The position numbers were made by a program, and so were the translations under genes. This document shows, piece after piece, positions 8,177 to 16,069 of a DNA stretch of 64,000 bases. Every line of letters begins with the position of its first letter. Within the stretch, counting starts at the first letter, position 1. The notes under the pieces are model-generated. The model was not told the DNA's origin. It saw nothing but the letters and a program-made list of their open reading frames with translations, and did no database searches. This DNA is from Mycobacterium sp. AZCC_0083 (lineage in GTDB: Bacteria; Actinomycetota; Actinomycetes; Mycobacteriales; Mycobacteriaceae). The stretch spans positions 62,001 to 126,000 of the forward strand of contig NZ_JACHGP010000017.1 of the NCBI RefSeq assembly GCF_014202335.1, given 5' to 3'.

Positions 8177-9145
8177 ATGTCATTCGCAAAACCAATTCGT
8201 CGTGTCGCAGTCGTCGGTACGGGAGTCATCGGCGCCAGCTGGGCGGCTCAGTATCTGGCGCGCGGGCTAGACGTCGTTGCGACCGATCCGGCTCCAAACG
8301 CTGAGGCCAATTTGCGCAACTACGTCGACGAGGCCTGGGGACAGCTCGAAGAGATCGGCCTGTCACCGGGCGCATCTCGCGCCCGATTGAGCTTCACGAC
8401 AGACTCGGATCGGGCGTTCGCGACAGCCGACTTCGTCCAGGAAAACGGCCCCGAACGACCTGACTTCAAGATGAAGTTGTTCGCGGCCATCGATGAGGCG
8501 ACGCCGCTCGATTCGATCATCGCCTCGAGCTCGTCGGGCATCACGCCGAGTGTCATTCAGTCGGCGTGCAAGAACCCGGAGAGGGTCCTCGTCGGGCACC
8601 CGTTCAATCCGCCCCACATCGTCCCGCTCGTGGAAGTGGTTGGGGGTAGCAAGACATCGCCGGACGCCGTCGAACAGGCGATGCGCTTCTACGCATCGAT
8701 CGGCAAGAAGCCCATCCATCTGCGCAAGGAACTGCCAGGACACGTCGCCAACCGGCTACAGGCAGCGCTCTACCGAGAGATGCTCCATCTCATAGAACAA
8801 GATGTGCTCAGCGTCGAGGAGGCCGACACCGCCGTTAGCTTCGGACCCGGGCTCCGGTGGGGCGTGATGGGCCAAAGCCTGCAATGGCATCTGGGTGGGG
8901 GAGCGGGCGGCATCAATCACTTCATGGAACAGCTCATGGACCCGCTCGCGGCGATGATGAAGACGCTGGGAAATCCCGACGTAACTCCTGAACTCAAGCA
9001 AACCATCGTTGACGGTGTGATGCGCGAAGCCGGAGGACACTCCGTCCACGAGCTCGCGCGCGAAGAGAACGAGGTCATCATCGGACTTCTGCGGCTGCGC
9101 GCGAACGGCGCAGGCGCCCTCTCGGCGACAAGACAAACGGCGTGA
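8177..9145 (+). CDS. 3-hydroxyacyl-CoA/L-carnitine dehydrogenase-like protein
   Basis: The protein has 322 residues and an N-terminal NAD-binding fold (VAVVGTGVIGASWAAQYLA, about residues 10-28). A catalytic His region follows (GHPFNPPHIVPLVEVV, about 140-155), then a helical C-terminal domain. This order matches short 3-hydroxyacyl-CoA dehydrogenases, lambda-crystallin and L-carnitine dehydrogenase. It would oxidise a 3-hydroxy group with NAD+. The ATG at 8177 follows a strong GAGAGGGAG site. Its TGA stop overlaps the GTG start of the CoA transferase, indicating translational coupling. The combination with a CaiB-like protein favours carnitine-like or other 3-hydroxy acids as substrate, but that is inference. 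Confidence 0.85.
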   Translation: MSFAKPIRRVAVVGTGVIGASWAAQYLARGLDVVATDPAPNAEANLRNYVDEAWGQLEEIGLSPGASRARLSFTTDSDRAFATADFVQENGPERPDFKMKLFAAIDEATPLDSIIASSSSGITPSVIQSACKNPERVLVGHPFNPPHIVPLVEVVGGSKTSPDAVEQAMRFYASIGKKPIHLRKELPGHVANRLQAALYREMLHLIEQDVLSVEEADTAVSFGPGLRWGVMGQSLQWHLGGGAGGINHFMEQLMDPLAAMMKTLGNPDVTPELKQTIVDGVMREAGGHSVHELAREENEVIIGLLRLRANGAGALSATRQTA

Positions 9146-10653
9146 GTGTATTTACCGCGGGCGCAACCTCTTTGACTGACGCTCTCGAATCGAGCATCAA
9201 GAACCCGCTGAGTTCATCGGAGTTCGATCTGCTGGCGAACACGAACGCGGTGCTGAGCGACGTTGGACTCACTGCCACGGACAGCGGAGGGCGACTTTCC
9301 TTCTACGGGCAGGACCCGATCATTTCCAGCCCGCATCGGTTCGGTGCGATGGCCGCGACCGGCCTTGCCGCGAAGTCCGTCGCCGCCGCAGCCCTTTGGC
9401 GGGCGAGAACCGGGGAGGGGCAGGACATCCACGTCGACGTTCGCAAGGCGCTTCGACGGTTCTGCGGTTTCTTCGACGGGAAGTGGGAAACGATGAACGG
9501 ACGTCCTCCCGCGATGGGCGGGTTTGCAGGCAACCCTTTCCTCGAACTGCCGCTCTTCCGCAAGACCCGAGATGGCCGCTACGTCGTGGCCTTGGACTTC
9601 TATCCTCGATCGAAGACGGACACGCTCAAGTTCCTGAGGTGTACCGACAGCCTCGCCTCCGTCGAGAACGCGATACTGCAATGGCGCGCAGATGATTTGG
9701 AGGCGGCCGCGGCAGGCGAAGGTCTGGTGCTCGCCAAGGTGCGAACGCTCGACGAGTTCCTCGACGAGCCGCAATACACCGAAGCCCTCTGCACGATGCC
9801 GTTGATCACGGTCGAGAAGATCGGTGATAGCGAGCCCATGCCGTTCACGAAGGACGGCAGGAATCCGTTGGACGGCATCCGCGCGTTCGGGATGGGGCAT
9901 GTGATCGCGGGAGGTGCGATCGGCCGGGACCTCGCCATGTACGGCGCTGACGTCCTCAACATCTGGCGGCCCGACGCCACCGAGGTCGAGGCCTTCGCCT
10001 GGGATGTGCAGGTTGGTATGCGCTCCACGATCTTGGACGGCGCCAAGGAGGATCGCGCCAAGTTCGACAACCTCCTCGAGGATGCCGACGTCTTCTTCGC
10101 CAACAAGCGCCCCGGTTATCTGGAGCGAAACGGTCTCACCGCTGAGGAGCTATGTGCGACGAAGCCCGGACTGATCCACGCCAAGGTGATCCTCCACGGC
10201 GAAACGGGCCCATGGTCGAACCGTCCCGGCTTCGATGAGATCGGCGCAGCCGTATCGGGTGTGTTCTGTATCGAAGGGACGCCTACGTTCCCGAAATCGC
10301 CTGCGATAATTCCCATCTGCGACAACGTGGTGGGCTGGCTCGGCACTGTCGGCATACTCGAGGCGCTGCGCCGGCGCGCGACCGACGGTGGCAGCTATCG
10401 AGTGGTCGTGTCTCTGACCCGAACCGTGCTATGGCTGCTGTCGCTTGGGATTTTCGACAAGGAGTACGCCGCGGCTACGGCCGGATCGAGCGACGAGCAC
10501 TCCTATGTCGCTCCCGACCTGTTCACCGCGGAAACTCCGCTCGGCACGTACCAGGGGATGACGGACCAGGTGGTGATGTCGCGAACGAAGGAGTCATACC
10601 GAACGGTCTTGGCGCCGCGCGGTTCAGCGAAGCCGCAATGGCTGGAACCGTGA
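9142..10653 (+). CDS. CaiB/BaiF family III CoA-transferase-like protein, second copy
   Basis: This 503-residue paralogue of the 2047-3504 protein has the same layout. A partial distal module comes first (TGEGQDIHVDVRKA near residue 90). A Rossmann-like opening follows at about 243 (LDGIRAFGMGHVIAGG), then a GFDEIGAAVSG motif near residue 365, and the distal module again near 410. It is expected to attach or exchange CoA on a carboxylate. The GTG start overlaps the upstream TGA, so it is produced together with the dehydrogenase. The fused N-terminal half module is shared by both copies and predates the duplication. The substrate is unknown. Confidence 0.8.
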   Translation: MSVFTAGATSLTDALESSIKNPLSSSEFDLLANTNAVLSDVGLTATDSGGRLSFYGQDPIISSPHRFGAMAATGLAAKSVAAAALWRARTGEGQDIHVDVRKALRRFCGFFDGKWETMNGRPPAMGGFAGNPFLELPLFRKTRDGRYVVALDFYPRSKTDTLKFLRCTDSLASVENAILQWRADDLEAAAAGEGLVLAKVRTLDEFLDEPQYTEALCTMPLITVEKIGDSEPMPFTKDGRNPLDGIRAFGMGHVIAGGAIGRDLAMYGADVLNIWRPDATEVEAFAWDVQVGMRSTILDGAKEDRAKFDNLLEDADVFFANKRPGYLERNGLTAEELCATKPGLIHAKVILHGETGPWSNRPGFDEIGAAVSGVFCIEGTPTFPKSPAIIPICDNVVGWLGTVGILEALRRRATDGGSYRVVVSLTRTVLWLLSLGIFDKEYAAATAGSSDEHSYVAPDLFTAETPLGTYQGMTDQVVMSRTKESYRTVLAPRGSAKPQWLEP

Positions 10654-10714
10654 ACCGGTTTCGAAGGGGCGTCCGCTCGATCGAAACGAACCACCGACCT
10701 GACAGGAGATCATC

Positions 10715-11719
10715 ATGCCCGCTGTAACGGCCGACTACTTGCGGTTGCCACGGCTTGACGGGCCGCCGCGTGGTGCGCTCGAGCGCCCGGTGCTGAGCGT
10801 GACCAGTGCGCCGACCGGCCTTGAAGGCGAAGGCTTTCCCGTTCACCGGGCTTTTGCCGGGGTGCAAGGTGCGCTGCTCGATCCGTTCGTGCACATGGAC
10901 CAGATGGGCGCGGTGCACTACGCGCCCGGCGAGCCCAAAGGCACACCGTGGCATCCACATCGGGGGTTCGAAACCGTGACCTACATGATCGACGGTCGTT
11001 TTCAGCACCAGGACTCGCATGGGGGCGGTGGGATGATCCAGGACGGCGCCACCCAATGGATGACGGCCGGTTCCGGGATCTTGCACATCGAGACGCCGCC
11101 GGAGGACTTGGTCATGTCGGGCGGCCTGTTCCATGGCGTGCAGTTGTGGGTGAATCTGCCCGCGAGGAAGAAGATGATCCCGCCTGCCTACCAGGGCATC
11201 GACGCCGCCGCAGTGAGGCTGGCGGTGTCCGCCGATGCGGGCGCGTTGGTGAGGGTGATTGCGGGCGAGGTCGGTCGCCACCGAGGCCCGGGGGCGACAC
11301 ACACGCCCATTACGCTGATCCATGCGACCGTTTCGCCGGGCGCGCGATTGCAATTGCCGTGGGATCCGTCCTTCAATGCGCTCATTTACGTTCTTTCTGG
11401 CGCTGGGCGCGTGGGTACCGAGGGGCGACCGGTACGTGACGGTCAGCTGGTTGTGTTTGGCCGCGGCGACTGGTTCGAGGTCCGCGGTGATGATCGCCAA
11501 AACTCGCAAAGTCCGGCCTTGGACCTGCTCATCTTGGGTGGCCAGCCCCTTCGCGAATCTGTCGCGGCGTATGGGCCCTTTGTGATGAACACCAAGGCCG
11601 AATTAGGGCAGGCGCTGCAGGACTTCGAGGCCGGACTGTTCGGTCAGATTCCACCTGATGCCCTGATGCCCCACGTCCCCGACCCATCCCCGATACGCAC
11701 CGAAGAAACCGGGATCTGA
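10715..11719 (+). CDS. Pirin family cupin protein
   Basis: A 334-residue bicupin of the pirin family. The metal-site motifs are present: HPHRGFETVTY near residue 80 and HIETPP near 124, giving the usual three His and one Glu. A second, degenerate cupin occupies the C-terminal half (about 190-285). Bacterial pirins bind iron and may act as quercetin dioxygenases or regulatory partners of metabolic enzymes. A clear AGGAG site precedes the ATG. It is transcribed as a single gene or a loosely attached last gene after the CoA-transferase operon and ends at a strong hairpin terminator. Confidence 0.9.
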   Translation: MPAVTADYLRLPRLDGPPRGALERPVLSVTSAPTGLEGEGFPVHRAFAGVQGALLDPFVHMDQMGAVHYAPGEPKGTPWHPHRGFETVTYMIDGRFQHQDSHGGGGMIQDGATQWMTAGSGILHIETPPEDLVMSGGLFHGVQLWVNLPARKKMIPPAYQGIDAAAVRLAVSADAGALVRVIAGEVGRHRGPGATHTPITLIHATVSPGARLQLPWDPSFNALIYVLSGAGRVGTEGRPVRDGQLVVFGRGDWFEVRGDDRQNSQSPALDLLILGGQPLRESVAAYGPFVMNTKAELGQALQDFEAGLFGQIPPDALMPHVPDPSPIRTEETGI

Positions 11720-11758
11720 GGCCTCGACAGCTGGCGCCCGGTGGGTCCCGACACGCAT

Positions 11759-11785
11759 CGAGCGTGACGCTAGGCGTCACGCTCG
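11759..11785. terminator. Perfect 11-bp hairpin between convergent genes
   Basis: CGAGCGTGACG and CGTCACGCTCG form an uninterrupted 11-base-pair stem around a 5-base loop. It lies between the ends of the pirin gene and the minus-strand small membrane protein gene. There is no T tract on either side, as is common for mycobacterial hairpin terminators. It could serve both strands. Confidence 0.75.
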
Positions 11786-11800
11786 GGTGCGAAAGCTGAG

Positions 11801-11989
11801 TTACGCGGCGGCGGGCACCAGACCGGCGGCCGGACGGTACTGGCGGGCCGGGCGGAACTGGCGGGTCATGCGGTTCAGGCGAGCGGTGATGGCGTCGCGC
11901 CAGTCGCCGAACTCGTAGACCACGGTGACACCGATCGGAATGAACAGGGGGGACAGAACCAGCAGGAAGAGGGTGATTGCGAACAACAT
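11801..11989 (-). CDS. Small membrane protein, unknown
   Basis: This 62-residue protein has one long hydrophobic segment at residues 2-26 (LFAITLFLLVLSPLFIPIGV). A short acidic turn follows (YEFGDWRDA), then a basic tail with a repeated Arg-Pro-Ala pattern (FRPARQYRPAAG). The topology fits an N-terminal anchor with a cytoplasmic basic tail. A GGAGAA site lies upstream of the ATG. I recognise no family. It is transcribed divergently from the DUF2252 gene and convergently to the pirin gene. Confidence 0.6.
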   Translation of the reverse strand: MLFAITLFLLVLSPLFIPIGVTVVYEFGDWRDAITARLNRMTRQFRPARQYRPAAGLVPAAA

Positions 11990-12099
11990 GGTTTTCTCAC
12001 ATTCTCCGCGAAGCGGATCGTAGGTTTGTCTCTGGTGGAAACTCGTCGCTGAACTTCTGAACAGAAATCTACGAGCGAAACCGCAGGTCAACGATGTCC

Positions 12100-12117
12100 C
12101 GAAAGGACCAACTTTCG
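12100..12117. promoter_or_regulatory. Short inverted repeat in divergent promoter region
   Basis: CGAAAG and CTTTCG arms are separated by six bases, in the 194-base gap between the small membrane protein gene and the DUF2252 gene. A second small palindrome (TTCTG-AA-CAGAA) is at 12055-12066. Either could be an operator; the support is weak. Confidence 0.3.
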
Positions 12118-12183
12118 CCTGCGACTTATCGTCGGGAGACAAGGCGTCCGCATACGATGCACTCGAGGAGGCGGTGACCTCGC

Positions 12184-13563
12184 ATGGACGCATCGGTAGC
12201 GCAACGGAGAGACCTCGGTCGTGACCGCCGTTCGGTGATGCCCAGGTCGGCGCTGGCAGAGTTCAATCCGCCGCAGAACCGCCCGAACCCGGTCGACTTG
12301 CTCGAGTCGCAGGCCGCGGATCGGATCGCGGACCTGCTGCCGGTGCGATACGGCAGGATGCTGCGATCGCAATTCTCGTTCTTCCGCGGCGCCGCACTGA
12401 TCATGGCGTCCGACTTGGCGTCCGGCCGACACACTGGCCTCACCGCGCAGCTGTGCGGCGACGCACATGTGTCGAACTTCGGGCTGTTCGCCTCGCCTGA
12501 GCGAAGCCTCGTCTTCGACATCAACGACTTCGACGAGACGCTGCCAGGACCTTGGGAGTGGGATGTCAAGCGGTTGGTGGCCAGTGTGGCGATCATCGCT
12601 CAGGAGAACGGCTTTGGCCGCGACGAGTGTGTGCGCGTCGTGCGCACCTGCGCGCAAGCCTATCGAGACCGAATGCACACGCTTGCGGAGATGCGTGAGC
12701 TCGACGTGTGGTACGCCCAGACAGTGGTCGATGATGCGCTCGAGGAAAGTGTCGATCAGACCTACGCAGAAGCGATCCGACGCACCGCGGCCAAGGCCCA
12801 AAGACGCGACAGCCTTCAAGCGCTGTCGCAACTGACACGGCTCGTCGACGGGCGGCGCCGACTCGTCAGCGATCCGCCATTGCTCATACCGATCGACGAA
12901 CTCGTCGGCGAAACGGAGGCCCGACAACACGAGGAACACATGGGCGCCCTATTCGACGCCTACGAGGAGAGTCTCGAGACCAGCCGTCGCGCGCTCGTGC
13001 ACCGGTTCCGCTACACCGGCATGGCCCGCAAGGTGGTCGGCGTTGGCAGTGTCGGCACCCGGGCCTGGGTCGTGCTGTTGCTTGGACGCGACGACCACGA
13101 CCCGTTGCTGTTGCAAGTCAAGGAGGCCCAGCCCTCGGCGTACGAGCGCTTCCTCGGTTCGGGTGGCCATACCAACGCCGCGGAGCGGGTGGTGGCGGGT
13201 GAGCGGCTGATGCAGGCCTGCAGCGACATCCTGCTGGGGTGGTTGCGTGGCGTCGGCCCCGATGGCCACGAAGGCGACTACTACGTGCGCCAGCTACGGG
13301 ATTGGAAGGAGTCGGCGAGTGTGGAGTCGGTGAGCCCGCAGCTGCTTGCCGACTATGGGCGATCGTGCGCGCACGTCCTTGCCCGCGCGCACGCCCGCAC
13401 CGGTGATCGCATCGCGATCGCGGGATATCTCGGCAGCAGCGACACCGCCGACGTCGCGCTCACCCAGTTCGCAGAGACCTACGCACAGCAGAACTCCCGT
13501 GACTGCGCGGCACTGCGTGATGCGGTCGCCGGCGGCCGGGTGTCGGCCCAACTGGACCCTTAG
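12184..13563 (+). CDS. DUF2252 family protein
   Basis: A 459-residue protein of the DUF2252 family, which is related to the kinase-like/phosphotransferase fold. The hallmark motifs are present: GDAHVSNFGLF near residue 92 and DINDFDETLPGPWEWDVKRL near 113-132. FRGAA precedes them, and a Lys-containing LLLQVKEA strand lies near residue 308. Its length is normal for the family. The biochemical function is not established; a small-molecule kinase role is suggested only by fold similarity. It has its own promoter region and is convergent, with almost no gap, to the acyl-CoA dehydrogenase gene. Confidence 0.85.
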   Translation: MDASVAQRRDLGRDRRSVMPRSALAEFNPPQNRPNPVDLLESQAADRIADLLPVRYGRMLRSQFSFFRGAALIMASDLASGRHTGLTAQLCGDAHVSNFGLFASPERSLVFDINDFDETLPGPWEWDVKRLVASVAIIAQENGFGRDECVRVVRTCAQAYRDRMHTLAEMRELDVWYAQTVVDDALEESVDQTYAEAIRRTAAKAQRRDSLQALSQLTRLVDGRRRLVSDPPLLIPIDELVGETEARQHEEHMGALFDAYEESLETSRRALVHRFRYTGMARKVVGVGSVGTRAWVVLLLGRDDHDPLLLQVKEAQPSAYERFLGSGGHTNAAERVVAGERLMQACSDILLGWLRGVGPDGHEGDYYVRQLRDWKESASVESVSPQLLADYGRSCAHVLARAHARTGDRIAIAGYLGSSDTADVALTQFAETYAQQNSRDCAALRDAVAGGRVSAQLDP

Positions 13564-13567
13564 GCGG

Positions 13568-14752
13568 CTACACGAACGCGCTGAGCCCCGTGATGGCGCG
13601 GCCGACGATCAACGTGTTCATCTCGCGCGTGCCTTCGTAGGAGTAGATGGCCTCGGCGTCGGCGACGAAGCGTCCGACGTTGTGTTCCAAGAGGATTCCG
13701 TTGCCACCGAGAAGTTCGCGTGCGTACCCAACGGTCTCGCGCATTCGCACCGTGCACCATGCCTTCGCCAGCGACGAGTGCCGATCCTCCGCGTGGCCCT
13801 CGTCCTGGAGCTGGGAGAGGCGGGCACACAACGCCCAGGACGACGTGATGTTGCCGAGCATCCGCACCAAGAGATCCTGGACGAGTTGGAAACCCGCGAT
13901 CGGCCTGCCGAACTGTTCACGGGAAACCGCGTACGCCAACGCATTGTCGTATGCACCCCGGGCGCAGCCGACCGCCATCCAGGCGACACCGGCGCGGGTC
14001 ATGCGCAGCACTTCGGCGGTGTCGCGGAACGAGTTGGCGTTCGCGAGTCGGTCGGCCTCGTCCACTCGGACGTCCTGCAGCGTGATCACCGCGTTCTGCA
14101 CGATGCGCAGCGCGATCTTGTCCTCCAGCTTGGTCGTCGAGAATCCGGGGGTGTCGTTCGCGACGACGAACCCCTTGACCTCACCGTCGGCGACGTCTCT
14201 TGCCCAGATCACGGTCAAGTCGCCGAAGGTGGCATTGCCGATCCACTTCTTCTGACCGTTGAGGATCCACGAGTCGCCGTCCCTGCGTGCGGTCGTCATC
14301 AACCCGCGTGACGCGCCTGACCCGACGTCCGGCTCGGTCAGACCAAATGCGCCGATCGTCTCGAGCCGCGCCATGCCCGGCAGAAACCGCTGCTTCTGCT
14401 CATCGCTGCCACACAGATAGATCGAACCCATCGACAAGCCCCCGTGGACACCCGAGAACGTGGCGATCGACGGGTCGGTGCGGGCGAGCTCCATCGCGAC
14501 CATGCCGTCGAGGAGATATGACCTTCCGGCGCAACCGAAGCCGTGATAGGGCAGCCCGGCCAACCCGAGTTGTCCGAATCCCGGCACGATCTCGAACGGG
14601 AAGCTGCCTCGCTGCCAGTGCTGATTGACCGTTGGCTCGACCTCGGACTTCATGAAGTCACGGACGCTGTGCAGATACTCCTGCTCGTCGTCGTCGAGCA
14701 GTCCCTCTAGTGCGTAGAAATCGGCACTGTCGGTCGTCGTCGGGGTACTCAT
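13568..14752 (-). CDS. Acyl-CoA dehydrogenase (glutaryl-CoA dehydrogenase-like)
   Basis: A 394-residue acyl-CoA dehydrogenase. The flavin and substrate-binding segments GAFGLTEPDVGSGAS and WILNGQKKWIGNA are visible. The C-terminal YEGTREMNTLIVGRAITG segment carries the glutamate used as catalytic base in the glutaryl/isovaleryl branch. It should oxidise an acyl-CoA to the 2-enoyl-CoA with FAD, passing electrons to ETF. It is the last gene of the minus-strand operon with acyl-CoA ligase, PHA synthase, R-hydratase and depolymerase-like hydrolase. There it would connect released acids to beta-oxidation or feed enoyl-CoA to the hydratase. Confidence 0.9.
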   Translation of the reverse strand: MSTPTTTDSADFYALEGLLDDDEQEYLHSVRDFMKSEVEPTVNQHWQRGSFPFEIVPGFGQLGLAGLPYHGFGCAGRSYLLDGMVAMELARTDPSIATFSGVHGGLSMGSIYLCGSDEQKQRFLPGMARLETIGAFGLTEPDVGSGASRGLMTTARRDGDSWILNGQKKWIGNATFGDLTVIWARDVADGEVKGFVVANDTPGFSTTKLEDKIALRIVQNAVITLQDVRVDEADRLANANSFRDTAEVLRMTRAGVAWMAVGCARGAYDNALAYAVSREQFGRPIAGFQLVQDLLVRMLGNITSSWALCARLSQLQDEGHAEDRHSSLAKAWCTVRMRETVGYARELLGGNGILLEHNVGRFVADAEAIYSYEGTREMNTLIVGRAITGLSAFV

Positions 14753-14762
14753 CGCTGCTACC

Positions 14763-15593
14763 TCAATCGGGTTGGGATCTGAACTGCTCGATCACCGGTG
14801 CCAACTCCGAGGCGTTGGTGATCAGGTCGACATGGCCGCCGCGGTGTAGGTGGACGGTCGGGTGGGGCAGCAGCCAGCCCATGATCTTCGCGTTGACGAC
14901 CGGGATGATGGGATCGTCCAACCCGGCCACGATCAGTGTTCGCTGCCGGACCAGGGGCAACGCGAACACGCTGGTCCACACCGCTCCCGCGAGCAGTTGA
15001 TGCAGGTAACCCACCCGCGAGCCGGCCATCAGCTGACGGTCGAAGAGCTGCTTGATCATCGTCGGGTCGTCACGGACGGTGCCACCGTAGATGTCACCGG
15101 CGATCGTCGCGGCGTAGTCGTGGTCGAGGAACCGGCGGGGCGTCACCATCTTCGCCAGAATGCGCGGCCCTCCAGGAACCATGATCGCGCCCGTGCCGGT
15201 CGACACCAGGATCAGCCTGCGGCAGCGGCGCGGGTTCTGGAACGCGAACTGCTGGGCAAGGGCACCTCCCCACGACAGCCCGAGAACGTCGACCTGGCCG
15301 GCGATTCCGAGTTTGCGCAGTACCCTTCCGAGCACGGCCGCCATGTACGGGAAACCGTACGGCAGAGGCGAATCCGGTGAGCCGCCCGTACCGGGGACGT
15401 CGAACCGCACCACCGTCGTGTCGGGATCGAGCTGCGCCACCAGCGGATCGAGAACTTCAAGGCTCGCGCCGATCCCGTTGCACAGCACCAGTGGAACCCC
15501 ACTACCGCGGCGTACCTTCACTCGGATCTGCTGGCCGAGCACGGGCAGGAGTTCTTCCACGCTCGTCCTGAATCTCGGTGCCGGGGCCGTCAT
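14763..15593 (-). CDS. Alpha/beta hydrolase, PHA depolymerase-like
   Basis: A 276-residue alpha/beta hydrolase with nucleophile elbow GLSWGGALAQQFA (Ser near residue 109), acid in GLDDPIIP (near 225) and His in GGHVDL (near 254). The elbow and overall length resemble intracellular medium-chain-length poly(3-hydroxyalkanoate) depolymerases. Placement in an operon with a PHA synthase supports that role: it would release 3-hydroxy acids from granules for re-activation by the operon's acyl-CoA ligase. The ATG at 15593 overlaps the stop of the hydratase by four bases and is preferred over an upstream start. A general esterase remains possible. Confidence 0.8.
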   Translation of the reverse strand: MTAPAPRFRTSVEELLPVLGQQIRVKVRRGSGVPLVLCNGIGASLEVLDPLVAQLDPDTTVVRFDVPGTGGSPDSPLPYGFPYMAAVLGRVLRKLGIAGQVDVLGLSWGGALAQQFAFQNPRRCRRLILVSTGTGAIMVPGGPRILAKMVTPRRFLDHDYAATIAGDIYGGTVRDDPTMIKQLFDRQLMAGSRVGYLHQLLAGAVWTSVFALPLVRQRTLIVAGLDDPIIPVVNAKIMGWLLPHPTVHLHRGGHVDLITNASELAPVIEQFRSQPD

Positions 15594-16042
15594 GGGTACA
15601 AAACTATGACGTCGGCGACACATGCGGGGCGTTCTTCACCGTCGACCTCGTAGGTCAGCGTGAACACCGACTCGACGCCGGAGGTCTTCTGTTGCGCGCT
15701 TGCCACGATGACGGCGGCGCGAACCTGCGATCCGACGCGCACGGGCGCCGGGAAGCGCACGGTGTTCAATCCGTAGTTCAGGGCCGCCGTCAGTTCCCGG
15801 ATCTGCAACACCTGTGCAATCACCGCAGGCGTGAGCGCCAACGTCAGATAGTCGTGCACGATCGTGCCCTTGAAAGGGCCCTTCGCGGCCCGCACGGGGT
15901 CGATGTGGATCCATTGGCGGTCGCCAGTTGCATCGGCGAACAGATCGACCTGTTGCTGCGTGACCCTCATCCACTCGGTTGTGCCGAGAGTCTGCCCGAC
16001 GAGACCGAGCAGGTCGGCCGGTTGTTCGAGAACTGTAGTCAT
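15590..16042 (-). CDS. MaoC-like (R)-enoyl-CoA hydratase (Rv0130/HtdZ type)
   Basis: A 150-residue single hot-dog protein. The hydratase motif with catalytic Asp and His is clear (ADATGDRQWIHIDP, about residues 37-50), followed by GPFKGTIVHDYLTL. The segment NYGLNTVRFPAPV is shared with mycobacterial Rv0130 (HtdZ). These enzymes hydrate trans-2-enoyl-CoA to (R)-3-hydroxyacyl-CoA, the direct monomer for PHA synthase. Its gene sits immediately downstream of the synthase and overlaps the hydrolase start by four bases, so a PhaJ-like supply role is likely. Confidence 0.88.
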   Translation of the reverse strand: MTTVLEQPADLLGLVGQTLGTTEWMRVTQQQVDLFADATGDRQWIHIDPVRAAKGPFKGTIVHDYLTLALTPAVIAQVLQIRELTAALNYGLNTVRFPAPVRVGSQVRAAVIVASAQQKTSGVESVFTLTYEVDGEERPACVADVIVLYP

Positions 16043-16069
16043 ACAATGCCTTTCATGACGGAGACGGGG

